Origin: Actinomycetes bacterium
GTDB lineage: Bacteria; Actinomycetota; Acidimicrobiia; Acidimicrobiales; Acidimicrobiaceae
DNA length: 64,000 bases
Assembly: GCA_021799035.1 (NCBI GenBank)
Contig: JAJZBG010000004.1
Span: forward strand, 1-64,000
Direction of reading: 5' to 3'
Position 1 is the stretch's first letter; every line of letters begins with the position of its first letter. This document shows, piece by piece, positions 18,310 through 28,037 of this stretch. The position numbers and the translations under genes are program-made. The notes under the pieces are model-generated. The model searched no databases and was not told the origin of the DNA. It worked only from the letters and a program-made list of their open reading frames with translations.

Positions 18310-18849
18310 CTACTTGCCTGACTTGCCAGCCTTTCGGAGCACTTTCTCTCCGAGATAGCGGACTCCCTTCCCCTTGTAAGGCTCCGGCTTGCGAATTTTG
18401 CGAATATTCGCGGCTACCTGCCCTACCAACTCCTTGTCAATCCCTTTGACGTTGATCCTGGTGGGCTGCGGAGTCTCGAATGTCACTCCCTCGGGGGCCG
18501 GCACCACTACCGGATGCGAAAACCCGAGCGCGAGTTCCAGCTGCGTCGGAGACTTGGCCGCAGCCCTATATCCGACTCCGACAATTTCCAGCTCCTTGTT
18601 GAAGCCATCGGTGACTCCAACCACCATATTCGATACCAAAGTCCTGCAAAGGCCGTGCAGCGCTCGATTGCGCCGCTCATCGTTGGGCCTCTCCACAACG
18701 ATGGTTTCCCCATCCTTCTTCAAGATGATCTCAGAAGGGAAGGTTCGCTCAAGCGAACCCTTTGGCCCCTGCACCTTGACGGTGCTGCCGGAAATATCAA
18801 CGCTAACACCAGCAGGAACCTGAACCGGAACTTTACCAATACGAGACAC
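18310..18849 (-). CDS. rplF: Ribosomal protein L6
   Basis: Large-subunit protein near the sarcin-ricin loop and factor-binding site. It opens [18 protein letters not shown] and ends with the signature [14 protein letters not shown] plus a basic tail. The two repeated domains are intact over 179 residues. It follows rpsH by 26 bases. Confidence 0.99.
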   Translation of the reverse strand: MSRIGKVPVQVPAGVSVDISGSTVKVQGPKGSLERTFPSEIILKKDGETIVVERPNDERRNRALHGLCRTLVSNMVVGVTDGFNKELEIVGVGYRAAAKSPTQLELALGFSHPVVVPAPEGVTFETPQPTRINVKGIDKELVGQVAANIRKIRKPEPYKGKGVRYLGEKVLRKAGKSGK

Positions 18850-18875
18850 TGTCTTTTCCTTTGTCCTAGAACCCG

Positions 18876-19280
18876 CTACCAGACATAGCAGAGGACCTCG
18901 CCGCCGATCCTGTTGCGGCGAGCCTCTGAATCAGTCATCAAACCTTTCGAAGTGGACAAAACAGCCACCCCCAGGCCACCGAGCACGCGTGGAATCGAGT
19001 CAGCCCTCGAGTAAACCCGGAGACCCGGCTTGGAGACCCGCTGAATGCCTGAAATAGTCCTCGCGCGCTCGTTCGAGTACTTCATCTCGATCTCGAGAAC
19101 CGTTCCGGGCTTGTCCGGGAGATCCAGCGTCTTATAACCAGAGATGAAGCCCTCGCGTGCGAGAATTGCCGCGAGCGACTCCCTCAGCTTCGAGCCTGGC
19201 ATCCGGATCGTATCGTGCATCGCCACGTTCCCGTTTCGGATACGGGTCAGCATGTCGGCTATTGGATCTGTCATTGTCAT
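18876..19280 (-). CDS. rpsH: Ribosomal protein S8
   Basis: Early 16S rRNA-binding protein of the 30S platform, and in E. coli the repressor of the spc operon. It opens [18 protein letters not shown] and shows [20 protein letters not shown] near the end. Length is 134 residues. I see no clear copy of the S8 regulatory helix upstream of rplE, so regulation is not claimed. It follows rpsN by 15 bases. Confidence 0.99.
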   Translation of the reverse strand: MTMTDPIADMLTRIRNGNVAMHDTIRMPGSKLRESLAAILAREGFISGYKTLDLPDKPGTVLEIEMKYSNERARTISGIQRVSKPGLRVYSRADSIPRVLGGLGVAVLSTSKGLMTDSEARRNRIGGEVLCYVW

Positions 19281-19295
19281 GCTTGTACCCTCCTC

Positions 19296-19481
19296 CTACC
19301 AGCTCGACTTGGTCACGCCTGGGATCTCTCCCTGGTGCACCATCTCTCTCAGGCAAATTCTGCAAAGACCGAATTTGCGGAATACCGAATGGGGACGACC
19401 GCAACGCCTGCATCGGGTGTAAGCCCGCACCTTGAACTTAGGCTTCGCTTGCTGCTTCTGAATCAATGCCTTCTTGGCCAT
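19296..19481 (-). CDS. rpsN: Ribosomal protein S14, zinc type
   Basis: Short zinc-binding form of S14 (61 residues) in the 30S head. The zinc ligands C24, C27, C40 and C43 are all present. This is the ancestral type Z form; many actinobacteria have in addition a longer zinc-free paralogue elsewhere, which this window does not contain. It lies between rplE and rpsH in the standard order. Confidence 0.99.
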   Translation of the reverse strand: MAKKALIQKQQAKPKFKVRAYTRCRRCGRPHSVFRKFGLCRICLREMVHQGEIPGVTKSSW

Positions 19482-19491
19482 GTTGCTCCCG

Positions 19492-20058
19492 CTACCCTTC
19501 CCGCTTGAATGGGAAATTGAATGCGCTCAGCAGAGCTCGACCGGCTTCGTCTGTCTCTGCTGAGGTCACGATTGTAATGTCCATGCCCCGAACAGCATCT
19601 ACCTTGTCATAGTCGATCTCCGCGAAGATCAGCTGTTCGGTGACTCCAAAGGTGTAGTTGCCCTTGCCGTCGAAAGAGCTAGGGTTCAGGCCCCTAAAGT
19701 CTCTGATTCTGGGAATCGAAATGCTCACGAGCCTGTCAAAGAACTCCCACATGCGGTCCCCGCGCAGGGTCACCTTCGCGCCTATGGCATTCCCCGCACG
19801 CAGCTTGAAGCCTGCAACAGACTTGCGCGCACGCGTGACTACCGGCTTCTGGCCGGTGACTATCTCCAGGTCCCTCAATGCCCCTTCAAGCTGGGAGGCC
19901 TGCTGCAAAGCACGGCCAACGCCTATGTTGAGCACGATCTTTTCCATCCGGGGCACCTGCATGATGTTCGAGAGCCCAAGGGTCTCTTTCAGCTGGCTGC
20001 GGATCTCGTCGTCATACTTGGCCTTCAACCGAGGCTTCTCGATCGTCTGCTGAGCCAC
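19492..20058 (-). CDS. rplE: Ribosomal protein L5
   Basis: Binds 5S rRNA and reaches P-site tRNA and S13. It has the family blocks [38 protein letters not shown] and [20 protein letters not shown]. Length is 188 residues. Its start shares one base with the rplX stop. Confidence 0.99.
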   Translation of the reverse strand: MAQQTIEKPRLKAKYDDEIRSQLKETLGLSNIMQVPRMEKIVLNIGVGRALQQASQLEGALRDLEIVTGQKPVVTRARKSVAGFKLRAGNAIGAKVTLRGDRMWEFFDRLVSISIPRIRDFRGLNPSSFDGKGNYTFGVTEQLIFAEIDYDKVDAVRGMDITIVTSAETDEAGRALLSAFNFPFKREG

Positions 20059-20363
20059 TACAGGTCACCTCCGCACTTCCTGCAGATCCTGTTCTTCGCA
20101 CCTGTCTCTTCGATCTTGTATCCCACGCGAGTCACTCCGCACTTGGAACAAACCACGGCGACGTTTGACGCCTGAATCGGCATCAGCTTGTCAAGAATGC
20201 CACCGGTCTGCATCGCCTTTGTGGGCCGCTGGTGCTTCCTGACGGAGTTCACACCCTCGACGATCACCTTGTTCTCCTTGGGCAGGACCGTGATTATATC
20301 GCCGACCTTGCCGACATCTTTGCCCGAGAGAACCTGAACCTTGTCACCCTTGCGTAGACGCAA
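20058..20363 (-). CDS. rplX: Ribosomal protein L24 with C-terminal zinc ribbon
   Basis: Assembly initiator of the large subunit, with a KOW motif at about residues 5-32. Unlike E. coli L24, it has a four-cysteine ribbon in the second half (C72, C75, C94, C97), the zinc form seen in several phyla. Length is 101 residues. It follows rplN directly and overlaps rplE by one base. Confidence 0.99.
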   Translation of the reverse strand: MRLRKGDKVQVLSGKDVGKVGDIITVLPKENKVIVEGVNSVRKHQRPTKAMQTGGILDKLMPIQASNVAVVCSKCGVTRVGYKIEETGAKNRICRKCGGDL

Positions 20364-20732
20364 CTAGATCACCTCCGGTGCTAGCGAAATGATTCGCATG
20401 AACTGCTTGTCGCGGAGCTCACGACCAACGGGCCCAAAGATACGCGTACCCCTTGGCTGCTTCTGATCATTGATGAGCACCGCTGCGTTCTCGTCGAAGC
20501 GGATATATGAGCCGTCACCCCTGCGACGCTCCTTGGTCGTGCGCACGACCACACACTTGACCACGTCACCCTTTTTCACGGCGGCGCCTGGAATTGCGTC
20601 TTTCACGGTCCCGACGATGATATCGCCTATCGATGCGTAACGCCTGCGAGATCCCCCGAGCACCTTGATGCAAAGGACCTCACGCGCACCCGAGTTGTCG
20701 GCGACCTTCAACCTTGTTTCTTGCTGGATCAC
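20364..20732 (-). CDS. rplN: Ribosomal protein L14
   Basis: Large-subunit protein at the intersubunit face that contacts h14 of 16S rRNA. The core [22 protein letters not shown] and the end [17 protein letters not shown] are typical. The open frame can be extended to 20765, but the GTG at 20730-20732 gives the family-standard 122 residues beginning with IQQETRL and overlaps the rpsQ stop in a GTGA arrangement, so I place the start there. Confidence 0.98.
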   Translation of the reverse strand: MIQQETRLKVADNSGAREVLCIKVLGGSRRRYASIGDIIVGTVKDAIPGAAVKKGDVVKCVVVRTTKERRRGDGSYIRFDENAAVLINDQKQPRGTRIFGPVGRELRDKQFMRIISLAPEVI

Positions 20733-21019
20733 TTTGCACGCTCCAAGATTTCCACAAGCCTCCAACGCTTCAGCTTCGACAGAGGCCTAGTCTCGGCAAC
20801 GCGAACGCTGTCGCCCACTCCTGCCTCATTGTTGGCGTCATGGACATACAGCTTCTTGGTGCGCTGGACAGTCTTCTTATAGCGAGGGTGGCGGACTCGC
20901 TCTGTAATAGCCACGACCAGGGTCTTGTCCATCGAAGATGACAGAACCATTCCCTCGCGGAACTTCCGGCGATTAGACCGGGCCGGGGCTTCCACCTTAA
21001 CACTCTCTGATTCGCTCAT
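20729..21019 (-). CDS. rpsQ: Ribosomal protein S17
   Basis: OB-fold protein that binds 16S rRNA early in assembly. After about 20 extra polar residues at the N terminus come the core blocks [20 protein letters not shown] and [19 protein letters not shown]. Length is 96 residues against about 84 in E. coli, the N-terminal extension accounting for the difference. It overlaps rplN by four bases and abuts rpmC. Confidence 0.99.
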   Translation of the reverse strand: MSESESVKVEAPARSNRRKFREGMVLSSSMDKTLVVAITERVRHPRYKKTVQRTKKLYVHDANNEAGVGDSVRVAETRPLSKLKRWRLVEILERAK

Positions 21020-21234
21020 TACCTCTCACCTGCCACGACTTCAAGCTCCCTCTCACGAAGCAGCGTCAAGATCCTCGCGATTTCATGCTTGAGCGTCCCG
21101 ATCCGCGCCACATTTGACAGCTGCGCAGTGGCCACTTGAAAGCGCAGGTTGAAAAGCTCAGACCTCGCCTCCTCAAGCTTGTTGCGCAACTCGTCGTCAT
21201 CCATTGCTCTAAGTTCCGACACCTTTGCCATCAC
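21019..21234 (-). CDS. rpmC: Ribosomal protein L29
   Basis: Helical protein beside the tunnel exit, part of the docking site for trigger factor and SRP. The long helix pair [20 protein letters not shown] and [20 protein letters not shown] identifies it. The first codon is GTG, overlapping the rplP stop as GTGA; an ATG follows immediately, so the true start is one of these two. Length is 71 or 70 residues. Confidence 0.98.
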   Translation of the reverse strand: MMAKVSELRAMDDDELRNKLEEARSELFNLRFQVATAQLSNVARIGTLKHEIARILTLLRERELEVVAGER

Positions 21235-21665
21235 TCGGCACCTCCGGCTACGTTCGCGTAGTCTCTCACGATGAAGCGCGCCTTGATAGGCAGCTTCTGG
21301 ATCGCCCTTTCCATAGCGGCGCGAGCGAGCTCTTCAGGGACTCCATCCAGTTCAAAGAGGATGCGCCCGGGCTTTACCACTGCCACCCAGAACTCGGGAT
21401 TTCCCTTTCCAGAGCCCATGCGCGTCTCCGCTGGCTTCTGCGTCACAGGCTTATCCGGGAAGACGCGGATCCATACCTTTCCGCCTCTTCGGACATGGCG
21501 GGTCATGGCAATACGGGCGGCCTCAATCTGTCTGGCGGTGAGCCAGCAAGCTTCCAAAGCCTGGATCCCGTAGCTGCCAAAGTTCAGCTCCGTACCCCCC
21601 TTTGAAAGACCTGTCCTCCGGCCCCGCTGCACCTTGCGGTGCTTCACCTTTCTAGGCATCAGCAT
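21231..21665 (-). CDS. rplP: Ribosomal protein L16
   Basis: Large-subunit protein contacting A-site tRNA and 5S rRNA. It opens [16 protein letters not shown] and contains [23 protein letters not shown] and [20 protein letters not shown]. Length is 144 residues, slightly more than E. coli (136). It follows rpsC by 2 bases and overlaps rpmC by four. Confidence 0.99.
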   Translation of the reverse strand: MLMPRKVKHRKVQRGRRTGLSKGGTELNFGSYGIQALEACWLTARQIEAARIAMTRHVRRGGKVWIRVFPDKPVTQKPAETRMGSGKGNPEFWVAVVKPGRILFELDGVPEELARAAMERAIQKLPIKARFIVRDYANVAGGAE

Positions 21666-21667
21666 GT

Positions 21668-22612
21668 TCAGTCAACCTCCCGCTTGAAATGAGGGGTCTC
21701 ATGATGGCTGTCGCGGGTGCGACGCTCAATGTCTTCCTCCTCGGCAAGCAATTCTTCTAACTCGTCGTTGGCAGGGGCAGCGCTCTTTTTCTCAGCCTCT
21801 TCGGGCTGAGGGACCACTGTCTTTTCTAGATCTGCTACCTGGTCGCCTGCGGCTGCCGATGAGCCGGGTGCCCCCTGCTCTGGACGGCGGCGTCCTCCAC
21901 CGGCGCTTATCACGCGGCGCGGCTTTGCTGCGGCCTCGGCCACCGGAATCTCCTTTGCTGCAGCCTCGGTCGAAGAGACCTTGTAGGGAAGTATGTCTCC
22001 CTTGTAAATCCAGACTTTCACTCCGATTCGGCCAAATGTGGTGCGTGCCTCTCGGAATCCATAATCAATATCGGCGCGAAGTGTGTGAAGTGGAACGCGA
22101 CCCTCTCGGTACTGCTCCTTGCGTGACATTTCTGCACCGCCGAGGCGACCCGAGCACTGGACCTTGACTCCTTGGCCGCCAGCCTTCTCAACCGACTGGA
22201 TCGCCCTTTTCATTGCACGGCGGAAGCTCACTCTGCGAGAAAGCTGGTCTGCAATGCCTTGAGCCACCAGTGCGGCATCCAGCTCCGGCTGCTTTATCTC
22301 CTGGATATTGAGCTGCACCTTTGGATTCCCGGTGATCTCCACGAGCTTCGCCCTGAGTCGCTCCGCCTCGGCACCCTTCCTTCCGATGACGATCCCGGGG
22401 CGAGCTGTGTGGATATCGACCTTAAGGCGATCACGCGTCCTCTCAACCTCTATCCGTGAAACCGCTGCCGACTCCAGCTCCGTGGAGAGAAAGTTCCTTA
22501 TCTGCCAGTCCTGAACCACTGAATCCTGATAGGTGCGGTCGTCAAACCAGCGCGACTTCCAGTCTGTAGTTACTCCAAGACGGAATCCATAGGGGTTTAC
22601 CTTCTGACCCAT
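21668..22612 (-). CDS. rpsC: Ribosomal protein S3 with long charged tail
   Basis: 30S head protein at the mRNA entry channel, with mRNA helicase activity together with S4 and S5. It opens [13 protein letters not shown]; the KH domain (about 60-110) contains the GxxG-type loop in [19 protein letters not shown], and the C-terminal fold spans to about 210. The remaining 100 residues are an Ala-, Glu- and Arg-rich low-complexity tail, making 314 residues against 233 in E. coli. Similar tails occur in actinobacterial S3. It follows rplV by 2 bases. Confidence 0.98.
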   Translation of the reverse strand: MGQKVNPYGFRLGVTTDWKSRWFDDRTYQDSVVQDWQIRNFLSTELESAAVSRIEVERTRDRLKVDIHTARPGIVIGRKGAEAERLRAKLVEITGNPKVQLNIQEIKQPELDAALVAQGIADQLSRRVSFRRAMKRAIQSVEKAGGQGVKVQCSGRLGGAEMSRKEQYREGRVPLHTLRADIDYGFREARTTFGRIGVKVWIYKGDILPYKVSSTEAAAKEIPVAEAAAKPRRVISAGGGRRRPEQGAPGSSAAAGDQVADLEKTVVPQPEEAEKKSAAPANDELEELLAEEEDIERRTRDSHHETPHFKREVD

Positions 22613-22614
22613 CT

Positions 22615-23325
22615 TTACTTCTCCTCTTCCTCGGACTCCGTCGATTCGCTGGACTCATCGACAGCATCTGAAACCTCGGCCGCTTCCTCGGAAATACCCT
22701 CTCCGGCTGCAGCTGCCTCATTCTCTACAGGTTCAGCCGCAACAGCCTCAGCCTCCACAGATTCTTCCGTCGCCATTGGAGCCTCTGCCACCGACTCGGC
22801 AACCGCCGTCTCCTGCTCGCCAAAAGCGGCCTCGACAACTTCAGGCTGCTTCTCCTCTTCAGCTTTCCTGGAAGCAGCGCTTCCACGGGTGCGGGCAACC
22901 CGCCGAGCCCGTCGCTTGGCTTCCTCGGCATCCCTCTTCGATCGGATCACCTTCAGCTGGTCTTCTTCCATGCGGGCCACTATCACAGTCACATGCGAGG
23001 TCCTCTTGCGCAGAGCGCCGGCACGGCCTCGCGCTCGCGCGCGGAACCGCCTCATGGTTGGCCCTTCATCGGCATAGCATGACGCCACATAGAGCTCATC
23101 CGCCGAGATGTGATCGTTGTTCACCGCATTCGCAATAGCCGAGTCCAGCAGCTTCGAAACAACACCTGCAACATCGCGCTCAAGCCCGGCCAGGATCTCT
23201 TTGGCGGTCTTGACGTCGCGTCCTCTGATCAGATTCAGAACCTCGCGGAACTTGTATGCCGAGGCTCGATACGAACTCAAAACCGCCCTGGTACCGGGTT
23301 TCTCGTTTGTCTTGACCGCAGTCAC
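22615..23325 (-). CDS. rplV: Ribosomal protein L22 with long acidic tail
   Basis: Lines the exit tunnel through its beta hairpin. The ribosomal core covers about residues 10-115 ([39 protein letters not shown]). After a basic linker ([13 protein letters not shown]) comes a tail of roughly 90 residues dominated by Glu, Ala and Val, ending [11 protein letters not shown]. The total of 236 is more than twice the E. coli size (110). The tail is presumably solvent-exposed; its role is unknown. The start is GTG sharing one base with the rpsS stop. Confidence 0.97.
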   Translation of the reverse strand: MTAVKTNEKPGTRAVLSSYRASAYKFREVLNLIRGRDVKTAKEILAGLERDVAGVVSKLLDSAIANAVNNDHISADELYVASCYADEGPTMRRFRARARGRAGALRKRTSHVTVIVARMEEDQLKVIRSKRDAEEAKRRARRVARTRGSAASRKAEEEKQPEVVEAAFGEQETAVAESVAEAPMATEESVEAEAVAAEPVENEAAAAGEGISEEAAEVSDAVDESSESTESEEEEK

Positions 23326-23603
23326 TATCGCCTCCCTGCCCTCTCTTGACCGGCGTGGTAGCGGAAGGTGCGCGTCGGCGCAAACTCGCCAAGCTTGTGG
23401 CCAACCATCGATTCGGTGATGTAGACAGGCACGTGCTTGCGCCCGTCATGCACAGCAAGCGTATGTCCCACCATGTCCGGTATGATCGTGGAACGCCTTG
23501 ACCAGGTCTTGATGACCTTCTTCTCGTTCGCGGCATTCATGGCGTCAACCTTCTTGAGAAGGTGGTCGTCCACGAATGGGCCCTTTTTCAAACTACGAGG
23601 CAT
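23325..23603 (-). CDS. rpsS: Ribosomal protein S19
   Basis: 30S head protein forming intersubunit bridges with S13. It opens [19 protein letters not shown] and includes [29 protein letters not shown]. Its 92 residues are the standard size. It follows rplB by 12 bases and overlaps rplV by one. Confidence 0.99.
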   Translation of the reverse strand: MPRSLKKGPFVDDHLLKKVDAMNAANEKKVIKTWSRRSTIIPDMVGHTLAVHDGRKHVPVYITESMVGHKLGEFAPTRTFRYHAGQERAGRR

Positions 23604-23615
23604 GGCAGCTACTTC

Positions 23616-24452
23616 CTATCGCCTAGCACCGCGTCCACGGCGCCGTCTAATGATCAACTTGTCCGATTCTTTCTGCAGAGCTCTGGTACGCCCCTCCGGC
23701 TTACCCCAGGGAGAGACTGGGTGCCGGCCACCTGAAGTCTTTCCTTCGCCACCACCAAGAGGGTGGTCAACAGGGTTCATCGCAACACCTCGGGTCTGCG
23801 GGCGAACGCCCTTCCATCTGTTGCGGCCAGCCTTTCCAACTGAGATCAGCTCATGCTCTGCGTTGCCAACTTCGCCAACTGTGGCCCTGCAATCAATGGA
23901 GACCTTCCGCATTTCGGTGGAAGGAAGCCGCAAGGTGGCAAAATCTCCTTCTTTGGCAACGAGCTGAATGCTCATTCCAGCTCCGCGGGCGAGCTTTCCA
24001 CCCTGCCCTGGTCGGAGCTCGACATTGTGCACGACCGTTCCTACCGGGATGCTTCGCAACGGGAGAGCGCAACCGACCTTGATGTCGGCGTCGACCCCAC
24101 TCTGAACTATGTCGCCTACCTTGAGCTTCGCAGGCGCAAGGATGTAGCGCTTCTCACCGTCAAAGTAGTGGAGCAGGACAATCCGGGCGTTCCGGTTCGG
24201 ATCATATTCAATTGCCGCCACTCGGGCTGGAACCCCATCCTTATTGCGCTTGAAGTCGATCAGGCGGTACTGCTGCTTGTGGCCACCGCCACGATGCCTT
24301 GCCGTCTTGCGCCCGTAGCTGTTGCGGCCGCCGGACCTCTTTTGCGGCGCAAGAAGCGATCGCTCTGGAGTGCTCTTGGTTATCTCGGCGAAATCGGATA
24401 CCGACTGGAACCTTCGCCCTGCGCTTGTCGGCTTTCTTTTTCTAATTGCCAT
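23616..24452 (-). CDS. rplB: Ribosomal protein L2
   Basis: Largest conserved large-subunit protein, needed for subunit joining and the peptidyl-transferase centre. The key C-terminal block [20 protein letters not shown] carries the conserved histidine implicated in activity. It ends in a basic tail rich in Arg. Length is 278 residues, as usual. It follows rplW by 14 bases in the S10 order. Confidence 0.99.
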   Translation of the reverse strand: MAIRKRKPTSAGRRFQSVSDFAEITKSTPERSLLAPQKRSGGRNSYGRKTARHRGGGHKQQYRLIDFKRNKDGVPARVAAIEYDPNRNARIVLLHYFDGEKRYILAPAKLKVGDIVQSGVDADIKVGCALPLRSIPVGTVVHNVELRPGQGGKLARGAGMSIQLVAKEGDFATLRLPSTEMRKVSIDCRATVGEVGNAEHELISVGKAGRNRWKGVRPQTRGVAMNPVDHPLGGGEGKTSGGRHPVSPWGKPEGRTRALQKESDKLIIRRRRGRGARR

Positions 24453-24466
24453 TGCTCACTCTTTGC

Positions 24467-24757
24467 TTACTTCTCGAACAGATCGATGCGATCGTTCTCG
24501 GCCAGCTTTACAATCGCCCTCTTGGTGTCGGGCTTCGAGGAATACACGCCAGTGCGGCGGTTCCTCTTCCTCTTGCCTTTGCGGTTCAAGGTATTCACGT
24601 TGACAACCTTGACTCCAAAAATCTGCTCTACAGCCTTGCGAATCTCGATCTTGTTGGCTCTAGGGTCGACAATGAAGGTGTAGAAGTTCTCGTCCATCTG
24701 TCTGTAAGATTTTTCAGAAACCACCGGCCTGAGAATGATGGAGCGCGGGTTCTCCAT
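24467..24757 (-). CDS. rplW: Ribosomal protein L23
   Basis: Tunnel-exit protein and main docking point for trigger factor. It shows IILRPVVSEKSYRQMDENFYTF and the docking loop region VNTLNRKGKRKRNRRTG. Length is 96 residues. Its start directly abuts the rplD stop, consistent with translational coupling. Confidence 0.99.
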   Translation of the reverse strand: MENPRSIILRPVVSEKSYRQMDENFYTFIVDPRANKIEIRKAVEQIFGVKVVNVNTLNRKGKRKRNRRTGVYSSKPDTKRAIVKLAENDRIDLFEK

Positions 24758-25480
24758 TTACTCCTCCCCTTCCTCTGAATCTTCATCCGATGCGTCGAAT
24801 GCGACCTCGACCACTGCACTTGCGGCCTCCGACCCCTCATCGACACCAGGCAGAAGATTCTCTGTGAATACGACCACGTCGCTCTTGAGAATGTCGTAGG
24901 CGTTCAGCTCGTCCACGTCAATAAGCTGAACTTCTGGTATGTTCGAGAAGCTCCTCACCGTGTTGTAGTCATAAGGATCTACGACTATGAGAATCCTTCC
25001 CTCCAGCTGCAATGCCTTCAAGGCTGCTGCTGCATCTTTGGTCTTGATTTCCGGAAAGCTCCAAGCATCTAAAACTGTGATCGCGTCAGACTGCGCCCTG
25101 TCCGAGAGCGCCTGCAAAAGAGCAAGGCGGATCATCTTTTTGGGGGTCTTCTGAGCATAGCTTCTCGGCTTGGGGCCAAGCGCAACGCCACCACCTGTCC
25201 AGTGAGGGGACCTGTTAGAACCTTGGCGGGCACGCCCGGTGCCCTTCTGGCGGAATGGCTTGGCTCCTCCGCCGGACACCTCCGCACGCGTCTTCGTGCT
25301 CTGAGTGCCTGCGCGAGCCGCAGCTAGCTGAGCCGTGACAACCTGGTGAAGAAGAGCGATGTTCGGCTGGAGGCCGAATATGGCTGGCTCGAGATCGATG
25401 GTCCCTAGCTCCTCGCCCTTCTGGTTTCGCTTCGTGACAGAGACCTTTACCAGCTCTCTTTCGATCTGAGCAATGGCCAT
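24758..25480 (-). CDS. rplD: Ribosomal protein L4 with acidic C-terminal tail
   Basis: Tunnel-wall protein and, in E. coli, repressor of the S10 operon. The extended loop that reaches the tunnel is present ([20 protein letters not shown]). The core ends near residue 212; the last 25-30 residues are acidic ([12 protein letters not shown]). Length is 240 against 201 in E. coli. No L4-binding leader could be recognised before rpsJ, so autoregulation is only a possibility. It follows rplC by 2 bases. Confidence 0.98.
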   Translation of the reverse strand: MAIAQIERELVKVSVTKRNQKGEELGTIDLEPAIFGLQPNIALLHQVVTAQLAAARAGTQSTKTRAEVSGGGAKPFRQKGTGRARQGSNRSPHWTGGGVALGPKPRSYAQKTPKKMIRLALLQALSDRAQSDAITVLDAWSFPEIKTKDAAAALKALQLEGRILIVVDPYDYNTVRSFSNIPEVQLIDVDELNAYDILKSDVVVFTENLLPGVDEGSEAASAVVEVAFDASDEDSEEGEE

Positions 25481-25482
25481 TT

Positions 25483-26124
25483 CTACTTGCCGCCTTTCAC
25501 CGCGTCGCGGATGATCACGGTTCCGCCCTTTGGCCCCGGAACAGCTCCTTTGACCAGAATCAGCTGCTTCTCCGGATCGGACTTAACCACCTCTAAATTC
25601 AGCGTGGTGACCTTCTCCGAACCATACTGTCCAGCCATGCGCGTACCCTTGAACACCCTTGCAGGAGTGGCACAGGCGCCGATCGAGCCCGGAGCGCGGT
25701 GGTGCTTGTGGTTACCGTGCGCCCCTCCCTGCCCTTTGAAGTTATGCCTCTTCATTCCGCCCGAAAATCCGTGCCCCTTGGAAATTGCAGTGACGTCCAC
25801 CCGCTCGCCTGGAGCAAGCAGGTCTGCGGTCAGCTCAGTGCCAACACCGAAACCGTTGGTATCCTCAACACGCAGCTCTAAGAGCTTCTTACCCGGCTCG
25901 ACGCCCGCTGAGCGGTAGTGTCCTGCTAACGGCTTTGTGAGCTTCGACTCCTTCTTGAAGCCGTATGTCACCTGCAAAGCCGAGTAGCCGTCAGTGTCAG
26001 GCGTCTTGGCCTGAACTACTCGTACCGGGGCGATCTTAATCACTGTCACAGCGACTGCACGATTCTGGTCATCCCAGATCTGAGTCATGCCGACCTTCTC
26101 GCCGACGATCGCCTTTGTTGCCAT
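25483..26124 (-). CDS. rplC: Ribosomal protein L3
   Basis: Early-assembly large-subunit protein whose internal loop approaches the peptidyl-transferase centre. It opens GEKVGMTQIWDDQNRAVAVT and contains SKGHGFSGGMKRHNFKGQ and GSIGACATPARVFKGTRMAGQ. Length is 213 residues. Unlike most genes here it is preceded by a 207-base spacer with a hairpin separating it from rpsJ, which is unusual because S10 and L3 are normally close. Confidence 0.99.
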   Translation of the reverse strand: MATKAIVGEKVGMTQIWDDQNRAVAVTVIKIAPVRVVQAKTPDTDGYSALQVTYGFKKESKLTKPLAGHYRSAGVEPGKKLLELRVEDTNGFGVGTELTADLLAPGERVDVTAISKGHGFSGGMKRHNFKGQGGAHGNHKHHRAPGSIGACATPARVFKGTRMAGQYGSEKVTTLNLEVVKSDPEKQLILVKGAVPGPKGGTVIIRDAVKGGK

Positions 26125-26176
26125 CGCTAAAAATCCTTCGTCTCTTGATAATCAGAGTGATCAATCACACGCAAAC

Positions 26177-26202
26177 GCTCCGCTGGCGAAGCCAAACGGA
26201 GC
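26177..26202 (-). promoter_or_regulatory. Hairpin in the rpsJ-rplC spacer
   Basis: The minus strand forms an outer six-pair stem (GCTCCG with CGGAGC) and an inner four-pair stem (TGGC with GCCA) around a small loop, separated by a small internal loop. No U-tract follows in the direction of transcription. It sits about 53 bases before the rplC start. It may be a leader structure for rplC or a transcript-processing site. Confidence 0.35.
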
Positions 26203-26331
26203 TTTGAATCTGTTTTGCCAAGCGGTACCCAACCTAGGGGCCTACCTGGACGTCATACTCAACGGAAGCTCAGAAAAGTATAGACGGACTCTCGGACTTA
26301 ACCGCCCGACGTCAGTGAGCCTTCCGACCTA

Positions 26332-26658
26332 TTAGGCACTTTGTATCTTTATCTCAATATCGACGCCAGCGGGCAGATCCAGCCGTTGCAATGAATCAAC
26401 GGTCCTTGGCGTGTGGTCGACAATGTCGAGCAGCCTCTTGTGAACCCGCATCTCGAAATGCTCTCTTGAGTCCTTGTACTTGTGGGGAGAGCGGATCACG
26501 GTGTAACGATGCAGCTCGGTTGGCAGGGGAACGGGCCCCTTCACCTTGGCCGAGGTGCGCAGAACGGTCTCCACGATCTTCTTGGTGGAATTGTCGATCA
26601 GCTCATGATCGTATGCCTTGAGGCGAATCCTAATTCTCTGCTTGCTGCTGTCAGCCAT
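26332..26658 (-). CDS. rpsJ: Ribosomal protein S10
   Basis: 30S head protein that also acts as NusE in antitermination with NusB. It shows [24 protein letters not shown], the loop [30 protein letters not shown] and the end [12 protein letters not shown]. Length is 108 residues, slightly longer than usual (about 102). It follows tuf after a 117-base gap with two hairpins and is followed by an unusually long spacer before rplC. Confidence 0.99.
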   Translation of the reverse strand: MADSSKQRIRIRLKAYDHELIDNSTKKIVETVLRTSAKVKGPVPLPTELHRYTVIRSPHKYKDSREHFEMRVHKRLLDIVDHTPRTVDSLQRLDLPAGVDIEIKIQSA

Positions 26659-26688
26659 CGCTATCCTTGGTGCTAGCTGTAGATGTCG

Positions 26689-26705
26689 GCTCCCAAAATG
26701 GGAGC
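26689..26705 (-). promoter_or_regulatory. Small hairpin upstream of rpsJ
   Basis: A seven-pair stem (GCTCCCA with TGGGAGC) and three-base loop, about 31 bases before the rpsJ start. It lies just downstream of a stronger hairpin in the same tuf-rpsJ gap. Together they may form a leader or a partial terminator; no U-tract is seen. Confidence 0.35.
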
Positions 26706-26732
26706 TGGGACTTCCTGAACTCTGTGCAGGTT

Positions 26733-26758
26733 CGGGTCCACTGAACCCAGTGGACCCG
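26733..26758 (-). terminator. Perfect hairpin after tuf
   Basis: Eleven perfect, mostly G/C pairs (26733-26743 with 26748-26758) around a four-base loop, about 18 bases past the tuf stop on the minus strand. It lacks a following U-tract, so it may attenuate, stop transcription in a factor-dependent way, or protect the tuf mRNA end. It fits a boundary between the str and S10 clusters. Confidence 0.5.
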
Positions 26759-26775
26759 CAAACCTTGACTAATCG

Positions 26776-27963
26776 CTACTTGATGATCTTTGTGACTCTA
26801 CCGGCACCCACCGTGCGGCCACCTTCACGAATGGCGAACCGCAAACCCTCGTCCATTGCGATTGGTTTGCCCAGCTCGACAGTCATGTTGATGTTGTCAC
26901 CCGGAAGAACCATTTCAGTGCCTTCTGGAAGGGTGATCGTACCGGTGACATCAGTTGTGCGGAAGTAGAACTGTGGACGATAGTTGTTGAAGAACGGCTT
27001 GTGGCGTCCACCTTCCTCCTTGGAAAGGACATACACGTTGGCCTCGAAGTTTGTGTGAGGAGTGACCGTGCCTGGCTTGCCCAGAACCTGGCCGCGCTCC
27101 ACCTCGTTCTTCTTGGTGCCGCGAAGCAGGACACCTATATTGTCACCAGCGCGACCTTCGTCAAGAAGCTTGTTGAACATCTCAACGCCGGTGCAGACAG
27201 TCTTCTGGGTCGGGCGCAATCCCACGATCTCGATTTCCTCGCCAACGTGGATGACGCCTGACTCGACTTTTCCGGTCACAACGGTTCCACGACCCTGAAT
27301 GGTGAAAACATCCTCGATTGGCATCAAGAACGACTTGTCGACATCACGCTGCGGCTCGGGAATGTACTCGTCCACGGCTGACATGAGCTCAAGGATCTTG
27401 GCGGTCCATTCCGGATCGCCTTCCAGAGCCTTTAGAGCAGAAACCCTAATGACAGGGGTGTCGTCACCAGGAAACTCGTACTCGTTCAGAAGCTCTCTGA
27501 CTTCAAGCTCGACGAGGTCAAGAAGCTCTTCATCGTCGACCATATCGGCCTTGTTCAAAGCTACGACGATATATGGGACGCCCACCTGACGAGCAAGCAG
27601 GACGTGCTCACGTGTCTGCGGCATCGGGCCATCAGCCGCTGACACAACAAGAATCGCACCGTCGACCTGCGCGGCACCGGTGATCATGTTCTTGATGTAG
27701 TCGGCGTGACCCGGCATGTCTACGTGAGCGTAGTGTCGGCGATCAGTCTCGTACTCGACGTGGGCAATGGAAATTGTTATACCACGCGCCCTCTCTTCGG
27801 GTGCCTTGTCGATCTGATCAAACGGGGTAAACTTCACGTGTGGGTTCACGCCGGCCAGCGTCTTTGTGATGGCCGCTGTGAGCGTGGTCTTTCCGTGGTC
27901 GATGTGGCCCATTGTACCCACATTGATGTGAGGCTTAGAGCGCTCAAACTTCTGCTTGGCCAT
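26776..27963 (-). CDS. tuf: Elongation factor Tu
   Basis: GTPase that delivers aminoacyl-tRNA to the ribosome. The P-loop GHIDHGKT is at residues 19-26, followed by the switch motif [13 protein letters not shown] and NKADM. Domains II and III complete the 395 residues, and the ending [13 protein letters not shown] is normal. It follows fusA after 74 bases in the usual S12-S7-G-Tu order. It is the only tuf copy in this window. Confidence 0.99.
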   Translation of the reverse strand: MAKQKFERSKPHINVGTMGHIDHGKTTLTAAITKTLAGVNPHVKFTPFDQIDKAPEERARGITISIAHVEYETDRRHYAHVDMPGHADYIKNMITGAAQVDGAILVVSAADGPMPQTREHVLLARQVGVPYIVVALNKADMVDDEELLDLVELEVRELLNEYEFPGDDTPVIRVSALKALEGDPEWTAKILELMSAVDEYIPEPQRDVDKSFLMPIEDVFTIQGRGTVVTGKVESGVIHVGEEIEIVGLRPTQKTVCTGVEMFNKLLDEGRAGDNIGVLLRGTKKNEVERGQVLGKPGTVTPHTNFEANVYVLSKEEGGRHKPFFNNYRPQFYFRTTDVTGTITLPEGTEMVLPGDNINMTVELGKPIAMDEGLRFAIREGGRTVGAGRVTKIIK

Positions 27964-28037
27964 AGTTAAAAAATGCTCCGTGTGTTTAGAGCGACGCTAC
28001 GTGAGCGCCGGCGATACGAACAAAGAACCATTACAGA

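Noticed and set aside
20733-20765. N-terminal extension of L14
   Set aside because: The GTG at 20732 overlaps the S17 stop and gives the standard L14 length.
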